A stretch of 64,000 nucleotides of DNA, taken from positions 1-64,000 of the forward strand of contig WRBD01000007.1 of assembly GCA_009779835.1 (NCBI GenBank). The letters run 5' to 3'. The notes under the pieces are model-generated. The model saw only the letters and a program-made list of their open reading frames with translations. It did not search any database and was not told where the DNA came from. This DNA comes from Defluviitaleaceae bacterium (lineage in GTDB: Bacteria; Bacillota; Clostridia; Lachnospirales; WQUN01). The position numbers were made by a program, and so were the translations under genes. Within the stretch, counting starts at the first letter, position 1. Every line of letters starts with the position of its first letter. Shown one piece after another: positions 30,838 to 39,582 of this stretch.

Positions 30838-31285
30838 CTAAAACAGGTTAAGTTTTGCGAACTCGCCATAGTATAAAGATGCTGCGTCGTTGTAAGCAAT
30901 GGCGGCTTCTTTGGTGTACCGAAGCTTCCTAAGTGTTTATTTTTGCCATCTACATAGATTACTGCCCGGTATCTTTTGCTGCTGCGCGACACCCCTCTGT
31001 ATCCGACCGGTTTTTTTTGCGAATAATCCTAATTTGACCGGTTGACCTCAAGTTAACCTTGCGGCAATCAGCCAGATCTCCGTTAATGTGGTCTACACTA
31101 ATTTCCTGTGGTGCATTTAACAACATACTATTTAACAAAATACTTTTCCGTTCCTCGTTGTACATTTAGCAACTGAGCCTTGAATATCATAATAGTTGCA
31201 TTTTCCGCAGGATTGTATACATCCCGCGCGTAAACCTGTGCTACGAACAACTGAAGTTTTACCGCAATCACAGGTTTTATTTTTA
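30838..31285 (-). pseudogene. decayed AP2/HNH homing endonuclease
   Basis: Three pieces in three frames make one family. First is an N-terminal Cys-Asp-Cys-Gly-Lys-Thr-Ser-Val-Val-Arg-Ser-Thr-Gly-Leu segment with two further Cys (to about 31135). Next is an HNH core, Leu-Leu-Asn-Ala-Pro-Gln-Glu-Ile, Val-Asp-His-Ile-Asn-Gly-Asp and Lys-Val-Asn-Leu-Arg (about 31030-31130). Last is an AP2 domain, Gly-Tyr-Arg-Gly-Val-Ser-Arg, Tyr-Arg-Ala-Val-Ile, Glu-Ala-Ala-Ile-Ala-Tyr-Asn and Phe-Ala-Lys-Leu-Asn, ending at TAG 30838. At least two frameshifts, a stop and an internal deletion inactivate it. It sits just downstream of the tRNA-Leu unit. Confidence 0.7.
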
Positions 31286-31303
31286 TTAATGATTTTAGGG
31301 TGT

Positions 31304-32074
31304 TTAACCTACTCTTCTCCAAACGCCACGGTCGCCGTTTACATCGGTGATGGTAAGAATGTCGCCGGATATATCATATGTGAATTGATACGTGATATTG
31401 TCCCATGCGCCTGTCGCGCTCAAATGGTTGTCATCAATAATTGTAAACCTGCCGGGTTCATTAAAAGCGTACTCTCTAACCCTTCCATTGGCGAAAAATT
31501 CAATATCTCCGTCTGAAGCAAAATACCAAATACATTCACCTGAAACATATTCCCACCTGCCAAGAAGTTCATGATTATATTGCACAGTAGGAAAAAGGAT
31601 AGGTGCAGAACCTGCTTTTATCCAAACGCCGCGGTCGCCATCTTCATCGGTGATGATAAGGACATCGCCGGAAATTACATACGTGAAGTAATAAGTGATA
31701 TTGTCCCAATCGCCTGTCACGCTCAAATGGTTGCCATCAATAATTGTAAACCTGCCGGGTTCATTAAAAGCGTACTCCGTAACCCATCCATCGGCGAAAA
31801 ATTCAATATCATCGTGTGAGGCAAAGTACCAAATAAATGAACCGGAAACAAACTCCCATCTGCCAAGAAGTTCGTTGTCGCTTTGCTCGGAAAGAGCGGG
31901 GACAAGTGTGCATTCGTACTCAATGAAAGGGAGCGTATCTGTAAAATTTAACATTTGTCCGTCGTTCTCAAATGTTATATCACTATTTGCAATAACAGAT
32001 GAGCTACTTAACACCAAAGAAATAACCACTGTAAAAAACAGAAAATAATTTGTTAGTCTTGTAAATTTTCCCAT
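31304..32074 (-). CDS. secreted protein with two near-identical lipocalin-like repeats
   Basis: A 256-residue exported protein. A signal peptide (about 10-30) is followed by two copies of a roughly 88-residue domain. Each starts Glu-Leu-Leu-Gly-Arg-Trp-Glu and ends Gly-Asp-Arg-Gly-Val-Trp, with the shared core Glu-Pro-Gly-Arg-Phe-Thr-Ile-Ile-Asp. Their layout (Leu-x-Gly-x-Trp start, then alternating strands, Leu-Thr-Ile-Thr-Asp near the end) fits the lipocalin-like DUF5640 type. High DNA similarity between the copies points to a recent tandem duplication. Function unknown. Confidence 0.65.
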   Translation of the reverse strand: MGKFTRLTNYFLFFTVVISLVLSSSSVIANSDITFENDGQMLNFTDTLPFIEYECTLVPALSEQSDNELLGRWEFVSGSFIWYFASHDDIEFFADGWVTEYAFNEPGRFTIIDGNHLSVTGDWDNITYYFTYVISGDVLIITDEDGDRGVWIKAGSAPILFPTVQYNHELLGRWEYVSGECIWYFASDGDIEFFANGRVREYAFNEPGRFTIIDDNHLSATGAWDNITYQFTYDISGDILTITDVNGDRGVWRRVG

Positions 32075-32212
32075 TCCCTCATTCTCCTTTTAAATGAATT
32101 TTTTGTTCCTATATAGAAACATTACACCATATCTTACCATAAAGCAAGATATGTTTTTTAAACGTGCTTTTGAGACTTTTTTAATATAAAATAACCTCAA
32201 AGGGGTTTTCAG

Positions 32213-33499
32213 ATGATACATGAAATAATAGAAGTTTTGCCCGAAAGCATAGCCTGCGAACTGGAGATAACACCGGGTGATATTTTATTGCAATTAAACG
32301 GAAAAAAAATTCAAGATGTGCTGGATTATCAATTCACCGTGCAATCGGAAGATTTATTATTAGAAATACAAAAGCCCTGCGGTGAAATATGGGAACTTGA
32401 AATAGAAAAAGACTCAGAAGAAGACCTCGGGTTGATATTCAAACACCCATTAATGTCGGCAAAACGTCGTTGCCGAAACAAATGCGTATTCTGTTTTATA
32501 GACCAGCAACCGCCCGGATTGCGTTCTTCACTATATTTCAAAGATGATGATGCACGTCTTTCGTTTTTACATGGTAACTATGTTACACTGACAAATATAT
32601 CTGAAAAAGAAGTTCGTCGTCTTGCGGGCTACCATCTTTCACCGCTAAGAATATCCGTTCATGCCGCAGATTTAGATTTGCGAAAAAAAATGATGAGCTG
32701 TGAAAATGCTTCAAATTTATTTACAGCCCTAAAGATTTTCGCAAACGCAGGAATAAAAATGCATTTTCAAGTTGTTCTGTGCAAGGGCTTAAACGACGGC
32801 GAAAATTTATCGCACACAATATCTGTTTTATCGGCGCAAAAAGGTGCGGAAAGTTTAGCAATAGTGCCGGCGGGAATAACGCGTCATCGAGAGGGCTTGC
32901 ATACTCTTTCGCAATTTACACCCGAAGAAGCGAGAGCTGTACTTGCGCAAATTAAGATTGAATCACGCAAAAACTTTGTATTCGCCGCCGATGAATGGTA
33001 TATTATGGCTGGCGAGCCTTTGCCACCTTACGAATATTATAAGGACTTTCCGCAGTTGGATAATGGCGTAGGAATGTTACGTCTGTTTGAGCATGAATTT
33101 TTATCAGCTCAGAAGAACTGCCGGAAGATTGAAACGCCGCGCTCTTTCCATATCGGAATTATAACAGGTCAAGCCGCCGCAGAATTTATGAGTGAGCTTG
33201 CTTGCAAATTCAAGGAAAGACATGCAAATGTGAAAATAACCATTCACACAATAAAAAATAGTTTTTTCGGCGAAAGTATAACCGTAAGCGGATTATTAAC
33301 AGGCGAGGATATAATAGCGCAGTTAAAAAATAATTTCGCCGAAGATGTACTATTTCTTCCTGAAAACGCGTTTCGCGCAAACACGGAGGATATGCTGGAC
33401 GGTACAACATTAACGCAATTATCCGCCGCTCTTGGCGTACCCGTAAAAATCGGAAGCTTAAACGGAGAAGAATTCTATATGCAGTTATTAGAATTATAG
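32213..33499 (+). CDS. radical SAM protein with PDZ-like and DUF512 domains
   Basis: A 428-residue protein: N-terminal PDZ-like domain (Leu-Glu-Ile-Thr-Pro-Gly-Asp-Ile-Leu-Leu-Gln-Leu-Asn-Gly). Then comes Cys87-x3-Cys91-x2-Cys94 inside Cys-Arg-Asn-Lys-Cys-Val-Phe-Cys-Phe-Ile-Asp-Gln, which binds the 4Fe-4S cluster used with S-adenosylmethionine. A DUF512 C-terminal part follows. This exact domain order is widespread in Clostridia and cyanobacteria; its reaction is unknown. In many Clostridia it neighbours der/engA, not seen here. AAAGGGG precedes the start; the next gene follows after 8 bases. Confidence 0.9.
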   Translation: MIHEIIEVLPESIACELEITPGDILLQLNGKKIQDVLDYQFTVQSEDLLLEIQKPCGEIWELEIEKDSEEDLGLIFKHPLMSAKRRCRNKCVFCFIDQQPPGLRSSLYFKDDDARLSFLHGNYVTLTNISEKEVRRLAGYHLSPLRISVHAADLDLRKKMMSCENASNLFTALKIFANAGIKMHFQVVLCKGLNDGENLSHTISVLSAQKGAESLAIVPAGITRHREGLHTLSQFTPEEARAVLAQIKIESRKNFVFAADEWYIMAGEPLPPYEYYKDFPQLDNGVGMLRLFEHEFLSAQKNCRKIETPRSFHIGIITGQAAAEFMSELACKFKERHANVKITIHTIKNSFFGESITVSGLLTGEDIIAQLKNNFAEDVLFLPENAFRANTEDMLDGTTLTQLSAALGVPVKIGSLNGEEFYMQLLEL

Positions 33500-33507
33500 G
33501 TGAACTT

Positions 33508-34665
33508 ATGTCAAGCAACCTGAAATTTTGCGTATCGCAACAGCCGAATAGCGTGCCATATACCTTCAAAACAACGGGAATTCGTGTTTATACATTTGAG
33601 GAAATGCTTTATCATGTTTTTCACTATTGGCGCGAATCGGTTGACGAGTTTCTTTCAGAAAAATTAATATCGTGGGTGGCAGAACTTGGTCACTCTTATT
33701 TGGCTACGCGAATGAAGGAGCTTACACGGACAGAGTCTTTTGCCGCAAGAATATTAGAATTTTTGCGTTTGTCAGATTATTTTGGCGAAGAAGAAATAAA
33801 CGGGCTGAAAGTAACGCTTGAAAAATGGGAATTACGGCGCGAGTGGGAAAAGTTAAAGGAACGCGCCGACTTATTCGCGCAAAAGAATGAGCCGGAGAAA
33901 GCTATTCCTCTATACAAGCGTGCATTGCAATACGACGAAAACGCGCCGATTTTAAATAATTTAGGCATTCAGTATTTAAAAATAAACGCCGTAAAAGAAG
34001 GTTTTTCATACCTTACACGTGCATTATCCCTTGAGCCAAAAAATATTTCAATTTTACTACACTACATCGAAGCTGCAATTCTGTGCGGAAAGTTTGATAA
34101 GGCATCAAAAGTAATTCAAAAAGCAAGCGAAATCAACCCAAACCATCCGGACATTGATTTTCTCCGCGGTCTGATGTCATACGAACAAAAAGATTATCCC
34201 ACAGCCTTAACTTATTTTGAAAAAGCCATAAATTCAAATAAAACCGTGCCATACTACGCTCACAAAGCCGTTGATATTCACTTAAAAATGCGTCAATATG
34301 AAAAAGCCCTTACTGCTTTGAAAAAAACAACAACCCATGACTCAACTTATTACGAAAAAGAAGCAGAAATCTACGCCGCATGGGGTGATATTCCCCGAGC
34401 AATCAAGTCAATGCAATCTGCGTTATCAGCCACAAACGAACCCTCCGCCGCTGCATATACAAAACTTGCGGCCTATTACCGCCAAGACTATGACACAACC
34501 CGCGCAGAAACTGCCATAAAAAAAGCGCTAACTCTAAACCCCGAAAACAACATCGTTCGCCTCGAAAACGCCCGAATTAAAAAAGGCTTGGGTCGCACCC
34601 GCGAATACCAAGCCGTGTTAAACGAGATTTTAAAGAGTTTCAAAGATAATTATCGGAATGCTTAA
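33508..34665 (+). CDS. TPR-repeat protein
   Basis: A 385-residue cytosolic protein. The first 110 residues form a helical domain (Tyr-Thr-Phe-Glu-Glu-Met-Leu-Tyr-His). From about 112 to 375 run tetratricopeptide repeats with the usual small-aromatic pattern, for example Lys-Ala-Ile-Pro-Leu-Tyr-Lys-Arg-Ala-Leu and Ala-Leu-Thr-Tyr-Phe-Glu-Lys-Ala. Likely a scaffold; partner unknown. It follows the radical SAM gene closely and converges with nifU, overlapping it by 4 bases. Confidence 0.85.
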   Translation: MSSNLKFCVSQQPNSVPYTFKTTGIRVYTFEEMLYHVFHYWRESVDEFLSEKLISWVAELGHSYLATRMKELTRTESFAARILEFLRLSDYFGEEEINGLKVTLEKWELRREWEKLKERADLFAQKNEPEKAIPLYKRALQYDENAPILNNLGIQYLKINAVKEGFSYLTRALSLEPKNISILLHYIEAAILCGKFDKASKVIQKASEINPNHPDIDFLRGLMSYEQKDYPTALTYFEKAINSNKTVPYYAHKAVDIHLKMRQYEKALTALKKTTTHDSTYYEKEAEIYAAWGDIPRAIKSMQSALSATNEPSAAAYTKLAAYYRQDYDTTRAETAIKKALTLNPENNIVRLENARIKKGLGRTREYQAVLNEILKSFKDNYRNA

Positions 34666-35081
34666 TGCTCATGTTTGTGATCCTTAGGCGGCTTTAAACC
34701 TTCGATGGTTAAGCCGTTTTTTTGTGCGTAATCCCAAAGTGCGGCTTGTACCGCTTCTTCTGCTAGTACGGAGCAATGGGCTTTTATGGGTGGCAGGCCG
34801 TCCAGCGCGTCCATTACGGCTTTGTTGGTTATTTGCATAACTTCGGCGATGGTTTTTCCTTTTACCAGCTCAGTTGCCATGCTGGAAGTCGCAACCGCCG
34901 CGCCGCAACCGAAGGTCTTAAAGCTTGCGTCTGTTACAATGTCGTTTTCGATTTTAAGGTAAACGCGCATTATATCGCCGCACTGAACGTTTCCTACTGT
35001 GCCTATCCCACTTGCGTCTTCGATTTCGCCAACGTTGCGCGGATTCATGAAATGTTCCATTACTTTTTCGCTATATTCCAT
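34662..35081 (-). CDS. Fe-S cluster scaffold protein NifU/IscU-like
   Basis: A 139-residue scaffold on which the cysteine desulfurase builds Fe-S clusters. The three cluster ligands are visible: Cys34 in Gln-Cys-Gly-Asp, Cys59 in Phe-Gly-Cys-Gly-Ala-Ala and Cys103 in Ala-His-Cys-Ser-Val-Leu-Ala. The C-terminus ends in a His/Lys tail. The start overlaps the nifS stop by one base (TAATG). This two-gene nifS-nifU pair without isc partners is the usual clostridial arrangement. Confidence 0.93.
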   Translation of the reverse strand: MEYSEKVMEHFMNPRNVGEIEDASGIGTVGNVQCGDIMRVYLKIENDIVTDASFKTFGCGAAVATSSMATELVKGKTIAEVMQITNKAVMDALDGLPPIKAHCSVLAEEAVQAALWDYAQKNGLTIEGLKPPKDHKHEH

Positions 35082-36262
35082 TAATTTACTCCTTTGATAA
35101 AATCATCGTAAAGCGGCGATAAAATGCGTAGCTTATCAACTGCGGGGCATAAAATTTCCATAAGCTTTTTTATATCGGCGGAGGTGTTTTCCGTGCCAAA
35201 TGAAAAACGAAGTGCGCCGTTTGCAAGCTCGTGACCAAGCCCAAGTGCCATAAGAACATGGGAAGGCTCAAGCGCGCCGGATGAACACGCCGAACCCGTT
35301 GAAGCGCAGCAACCCTGCATATCCAAATGTAAAAGCAAGGATTCGCCCTCTATAAAACGAAACGAAAAATTTACATTTCCCGGCAAGCGATTTTCGCCTG
35401 TAGTGCCGTTTAAAATGGAATGCGGGATTTTTTCAGAAATTTCGCGGATAAGTGTGTCGCGAAGTGCGGAAACACGCGGTAATTCACAGGGCAATTCCTT
35501 CGCGGAAAGCGAGAGAGCCGTTCCCATTCCTACAATTCCCGCTGCATTTTCCGTGCCGGCGCGTCGGTTTCGTTCCTGCGCGCCGCCCTGAAACAACGAA
35601 AAAATAGGAGTGTCTTTTTTAACATACAACGCGCCGATTCCCTTCGGCCCGCCGAATTTATGCGCGGAAAGAGAAAGCATTTGCACGCCCAGTTTTTCAA
35701 CATCAATTGGAATATGCCCAGCGGCTTGAACAGCGTCTGTGTGAAACGGAATACCGTGACGATTTGTTATTTCCGAAAGAGCCGCAATAGGCTGAATCGT
35801 GCCGACTTCGTTGTTTGCAAGCATAATGGAAACAAGCGAGGTTTCGGGACGAATCGTAGCTTCAAGGTCGGACGGCTTTACAAAACCTTCGCCGTCAACC
35901 GGAAGATACGTCACCTCGCAACCCTGTTTTTCCATGTGTTTGCACACATATAAAATTCCGTGATGCTCTGTTTCGGTTGTGATAATGTGCCGTCCGCGCT
36001 TCGATGCTTCAAGTGTACCTTTAATAGCCCAATTGTCCGACTCTGTACCGCCGGAAGTGAAAAAAATTTCGTCGGGCGCAGCGTTTATGACGCTTGCGAT
36101 ATTTTGGCGCGAGTCGTCAATGGCGGCTCGAATCTTTCGTGCAGGTGTATAAACGCTGGACGGATTGTAAAAATTTTCAGTCAAATACGGCAACATTGAT
36201 TCAAGAACTTGCGTACGAAGCGGGGTTGTTGCCGCGTTGTCAAGATATAACATATTATTCAC
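35081..36262 (-). CDS. cysteine desulfurase NifS/IscS-like
   Basis: A 393-residue PLP enzyme that takes sulfur from cysteine for Fe-S assembly. The cofactor lysine is Lys202 in Ser-Ala-His-Lys-Phe-Gly-Gly-Pro-Lys-Gly, and the persulfide cysteine is Cys326 in Thr-Gly-Ser-Ala-Cys-Ser-Ser-Gly. The N-terminal Tyr-Leu-Asp-Asn-Ala-Ala-Thr-Thr is standard. It is coupled to nifU downstream and overlaps the cyclophilin gene upstream by 8 bases. A second desulfurase with a different Cys loop lies at 38473-39582. Confidence 0.93.
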   Translation of the reverse strand: MNNMLYLDNAATTPLRTQVLESMLPYLTENFYNPSSVYTPARKIRAAIDDSRQNIASVINAAPDEIFFTSGGTESDNWAIKGTLEASKRGRHIITTETEHHGILYVCKHMEKQGCEVTYLPVDGEGFVKPSDLEATIRPETSLVSIMLANNEVGTIQPIAALSEITNRHGIPFHTDAVQAAGHIPIDVEKLGVQMLSLSAHKFGGPKGIGALYVKKDTPIFSLFQGGAQERNRRAGTENAAGIVGMGTALSLSAKELPCELPRVSALRDTLIREISEKIPHSILNGTTGENRLPGNVNFSFRFIEGESLLLHLDMQGCCASTGSACSSGALEPSHVLMALGLGHELANGALRFSFGTENTSADIKKLMEILCPAVDKLRILSPLYDDFIKGVN

Positions 36263-37232
36263 CGTAATTCATAAAAGAAATACGTTCTATAATCACATTT
36301 TCAATTGGACGGTTCGGGCTTGTCGGATGATTATTCGGTGTGGCTTGCACATGTGCGATTTCGCTCACAACGTCCATGCCCGTTACGACATGCCCAAAAA
36401 CCGTGTGTCCGTAACCGCTGGGATTCCCAAATTGGTCTGTATTCCAGTGCCAGTCCAGCCAAGGTGTGCCGCCGTTTTCTATATAATGCTTAAGACCATC
36501 GGCAGGGTGAACGTCTCTTACATGTATATTCCGTCCGCCGGAAAATTCTCCCGCGACTTCGTTTTGAATATTTATGAGATATTCAAAATCTTCAATATAG
36601 TTTGCGTGAAGCGTATCACTTTGCACAATATAAAATTGGCTTCCGATTGTACGACCCGGTCCTGCATGAGCAGTTGCAAGTGCGCCGTTAAAATGATGCA
36701 AATTAAAACTGCGCTCAAGCCCAAGACCTTCTTCATAAATACTTTCACCGCCGCGCCCAAGTCCAAGCGGGCATCCGCCCTGTATCATGAATCCGGGAAT
36801 AACGCGGTGAAAAATTAAGCCATCATAAAAACCGTTTCTTGCATGAGTTTTAAAATTCTCAACGGCAAGCGGGGCTTCCTCCGGAAAAAACCGCAAAGTA
36901 ATATCACCGTGATTTGTATGAAGAACAGCCAACTCCTCGCCCTGTGTTAGCGGCGTTAGTTGTAATGTCACCGACGGCGCACTAAGAAGACGCTCGTAAA
37001 TTGTGCCGTCCGGCAGTTCTTTCCTGTTGCCGTTGAATCTTACCGCGCTAAAAACTTCTCCATTGCCCTCGCCTGTTAGTGTTCCCATGTTAATTCTCTC
37101 TCCTTCGTGTATTTGGTTTGTTTCTTGGTTTTCGGCTATCGGCCCAGTTTCCGCTTCAATTGGCTCTGCGACCTTGTCTGTACACGCAGCAAAAATTGCA
37201 AGTAAAGCAGTCATTAAAAATATTTTTTTCAT
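36255..37232 (-). CDS. cyclophilin-type peptidyl-prolyl isomerase lipoprotein
   Basis: A 325-residue lipoprotein. The lipobox Ile-Phe-Ala-Ala-Cys (Cys 17) is followed by an acidic linker and a cyclophilin domain from about residue 100. Marks are Ala-Val-Glu-Asn-Phe, Phe-His-Arg-Val-Ile-Pro-Gly-Phe-Met-Ile-Gln-Gly-Gly, then Gly-Ser-Gln-Phe-Tyr-Ile and Val-Phe-Gly-His-Val. The Arg of Phe-His-Arg-Val and the Gln of Met-Ile-Gln-Gly are active-site residues. It assists folding of exported proteins at the outer membrane face. It shares an operon with nifS-nifU, a link of unclear meaning. Confidence 0.9.
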   Translation of the reverse strand: MKKIFLMTALLAIFAACTDKVAEPIEAETGPIAENQETNQIHEGERINMGTLTGEGNGEVFSAVRFNGNRKELPDGTIYERLLSAPSVTLQLTPLTQGEELAVLHTNHGDITLRFFPEEAPLAVENFKTHARNGFYDGLIFHRVIPGFMIQGGCPLGLGRGGESIYEEGLGLERSFNLHHFNGALATAHAGPGRTIGSQFYIVQSDTLHANYIEDFEYLINIQNEVAGEFSGGRNIHVRDVHPADGLKHYIENGGTPWLDWHWNTDQFGNPSGYGHTVFGHVVTGMDVVSEIAHVQATPNNHPTSPNRPIENVIIERISFMNYGE

Positions 37233-37288
37233 AAATAAACCTCTTTCGTTAGTTTTTTATATTATACCGCAAAAAGGAAGAAATGTAA

Positions 37289-38473
37289 TCAATTTGAAAT
37301 ATATTTAGCCGCTTTTAATGCAGAATCTATTAAAGAAGAAAGTTCGTTAAAGAAACGCGCTTCAATTGCTTCAATTGCTTTGGTGCTTGGCTTGTTTTCC
37401 GGGTGCTTCGCGACAAAAACAGTACAACAATCTTCATACGGGCGGATGGAAATATCGTGTGTTCCGATTTTTACGGCGATATCAATAATGCTTTGCTTGT
37501 CCATTGCCGCAAGAGGGCGTAACACAGGAAATTGCGTTGCAGATTCCATAGCCGCCAAACTATGAATTGTTTGGCTTGCAACCTGACCAATCGAATCCCC
37601 GGTGATAATGCAAAGCGCTTTTTCTTTTTCAGCCAAACGACTTGCGACATGGAGCATAGCGCGTTTTAAAAAAATTGTTAGCTTCACATCGGAAACATTT
37701 TCTTTTAGGAAAAGTTGAATATCCGTAAAAGGAACAACGCATAATTTTACGCCGCCCGTATATTTTGCCAGTTGCCGCGTTAAATCGGCGACTTTATCCT
37801 CTGCGCGTTCTGAGACAAAAGGTGGCGAATGACAATACACCGCAATAATTTCAACCCCGCGTCGCGCTGTTAAATATCCCGCAACCGGGCTGTCAAATCC
37901 GCCGGAAAGAAGCAAGACACCCTTACCCGACGAACCATATGGCAAGCCGCCTTCGCCGTTTTCGCTGTTCACGTAAAAATAAACATCGTTGCGAATTTCA
38001 ACCCAAAGTGTAATATCAGGGTTATGCAAATCCACCGCAAGTTCAAGCTCGGAATTGAAAATTGTTTCCCCGATTACCGCCGAAATATCCGTTGAAGTCA
38101 TCGGATAATTTTTGTCACTGCGTTTGGTTTCTACCCTGAAAGTTTTGGCATTACTATCAACAACTTGCGTGGCAAAAAATTTGCTTCCAATTGTTCGGAG
38201 TTCTTCAATGTTACGGGAACTCGTTTTCACCGCATAGCAAAACCCGGCAATTCCGAAAATTTTACGAATATGCGGCAAAACAGCTTCCGTGTTTAAATCG
38301 CCGGTAGTATCTTCAATTAAAAACCGCCCCTGCTCGCGTAAAACACGAATGTTGCCGTACCCCTTTAAATTTTTGCGAATCGCGTCTAAAAGCCTATGCT
38401 CAAAAAATGCGCGATTGCCTTTGCGCAAGGAAATTTCGCCGTATTTGACCAACAAAACATTTTTTGTTTCCAT
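37289..38473 (-). CDS. thiI: tRNA 4-thiouridine synthase ThiI
   Basis: A 394-residue enzyme that inserts sulfur at U8 of tRNAs and in some bacteria supplies sulfur to thiazole synthesis. The N-terminal ferredoxin-like and THUMP domains are followed by the PP-loop Ser-Gly-Gly-Phe-Asp-Ser (190-195) that adenylates tRNA. There is no C-terminal rhodanese domain, as usual in Bacillota. The start overlaps the stop of the adjacent cysteine desulfurase by one base, as in Bacillus where a dedicated desulfurase feeds ThiI. Confidence 0.93.
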   Translation of the reverse strand: METKNVLLVKYGEISLRKGNRAFFEHRLLDAIRKNLKGYGNIRVLREQGRFLIEDTTGDLNTEAVLPHIRKIFGIAGFCYAVKTSSRNIEELRTIGSKFFATQVVDSNAKTFRVETKRSDKNYPMTSTDISAVIGETIFNSELELAVDLHNPDITLWVEIRNDVYFYVNSENGEGGLPYGSSGKGVLLLSGGFDSPVAGYLTARRGVEIIAVYCHSPPFVSERAEDKVADLTRQLAKYTGGVKLCVVPFTDIQLFLKENVSDVKLTIFLKRAMLHVASRLAEKEKALCIITGDSIGQVASQTIHSLAAMESATQFPVLRPLAAMDKQSIIDIAVKIGTHDISIRPYEDCCTVFVAKHPENKPSTKAIEAIEARFFNELSSLIDSALKAAKYISN

Positions 38474-39582
38474 TAACGTCTCCCTAAAACCCTGCGCATT
38501 TGCGAAACGCAGTCGATAATAATTTCTTTTACAATGGAAGCTTCTTCAACTGTATTCAAATGCGAAAAACTAAAACGCACGGCAGATTCTGCACGTTCCT
38601 TGCTGAATCCCATTGTTTCAAGCAATGATTTTTGTTTTTTTCTACTACGGCACGCTGCTCCCATAGACACGTAAATACCTTTTTCCGAAAGCAAATGAAC
38701 AAGTGTTTCACCCTTAATTCCAATAAAACTCAAGCTTAAAATATACGGCGAAGTTTCCTTTGTTAAAGAATTTTCAAAAACATCGGGCAGGAGATGTTTT
38801 AACTCTGCAATCTCGGATTTTATCGCGGAAACACGTAAGTAGTTTTCATCCCGGAAAACGTGAAGCTGTGCGGCAGCAGAAACTGTTTGCAAAATTCCGC
38901 AAATATTTTCCGTGCCTGCACGAATACCGTTTTCTTGTCCGCCGCCGTGAAGAATCGGCAAAAGTCTTATACCGTTTCGCACAAAAAGGCCGCCCACCCC
39001 GGAAGCGCCGTGGATTTTATGCCCACTGAATGAATACATATCAATGTTTGCAAAGTCTAAACTTTCTTTGCAAAAACCCTGCACACCATCTACATGGATA
39101 ATTATTTTCGGATTTTTCTTTTTTAACGTCGCCGCAATTTCCGATACGTTAAAAATATCACCGGTTTCGTGCGAAACTTGTGATAGACTAACGAGACAGA
39201 CCTCGTGTGAAATTATCTTATTAAAATCCGATAATATAATAGCTTCGGCAAAGCCAAGTTCGTTCGCAAAACGAATAGGCTCTAGCACCGAAGGATGTTC
39301 CCACGGAGCGGAAAAAATTCTTATATTTTGCCTTTTATTCGCAAGCGCGAAACCAAGCAGCGCTAAATTGTTAGACTCCGTTCCTCCGGATGTAAAAATA
39401 ATTTCGTTTTCGCGGCAAGAAAAAATTTTCGCCATTTCCTTGCGGGCAGAGTTCAAAAATCGCTCCGCTGTAATGCCAAGACTATGCGGAGAGGACGCGT
39501 TGCCAAAAACAAAAGATGTTTCCGGCGCAGAAAAGGGAGGAGTTGTTGCGGCATTATCGAAATAAATGTTATGTTTTTTCAT
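38473..39582 (-). CDS. second cysteine desulfurase, probable ThiI partner
   Basis: A 369-residue PLP enzyme beginning His-Asn-Ile-Tyr-Phe-Asp-Asn-Ala-Ala-Thr-Thr. The frame is open 12 codons further, but ATG 39582 fits both homology and a GGGGA site. Lys189 (Ser-Gly-His-Lys-Ile-His-Gly) binds PLP. Cys311 lies in Met-Gly-Ala-Ala-Cys-Arg-Ser-Arg, a loop unlike the Ser-Ala-Cys-Ser-Ser-Gly of the first desulfurase. It overlaps prmA upstream by 14 bases and thiI downstream by 1. A sulfur donor for tRNA thiolation is inferred from the order. Confidence 0.9.
   Translation of the reverse strand: MKKHNIYFDNAATTPPFSAPETSFVFGNASSPHSLGITAERFLNSARKEMAKIFSCRENEIIFTSGGTESNNLALLGFALANKRQNIRIFSAPWEHPSVLEPIRFANELGFAEAIILSDFNKIISHEVCLVSLSQVSHETGDIFNVSEIAATLKKKNPKIIIHVDGVQGFCKESLDFANIDMYSFSGHKIHGASGVGGLFVRNGIRLLPILHGGGQENGIRAGTENICGILQTVSAAAQLHVFRDENYLRVSAIKSEIAELKHLLPDVFENSLTKETSPYILSLSFIGIKGETLVHLLSEKGIYVSMGAACRSRKKQKSLLETMGFSKERAESAVRFSFSHLNTVEEASIVKEIIIDCVSQMRRVLGRR

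Noticed and set aside
35403-36199. Open frames on the plus strand opposite nifS
   Set aside because: Shadows of a long coding gene; no ribosome sites and no motifs.
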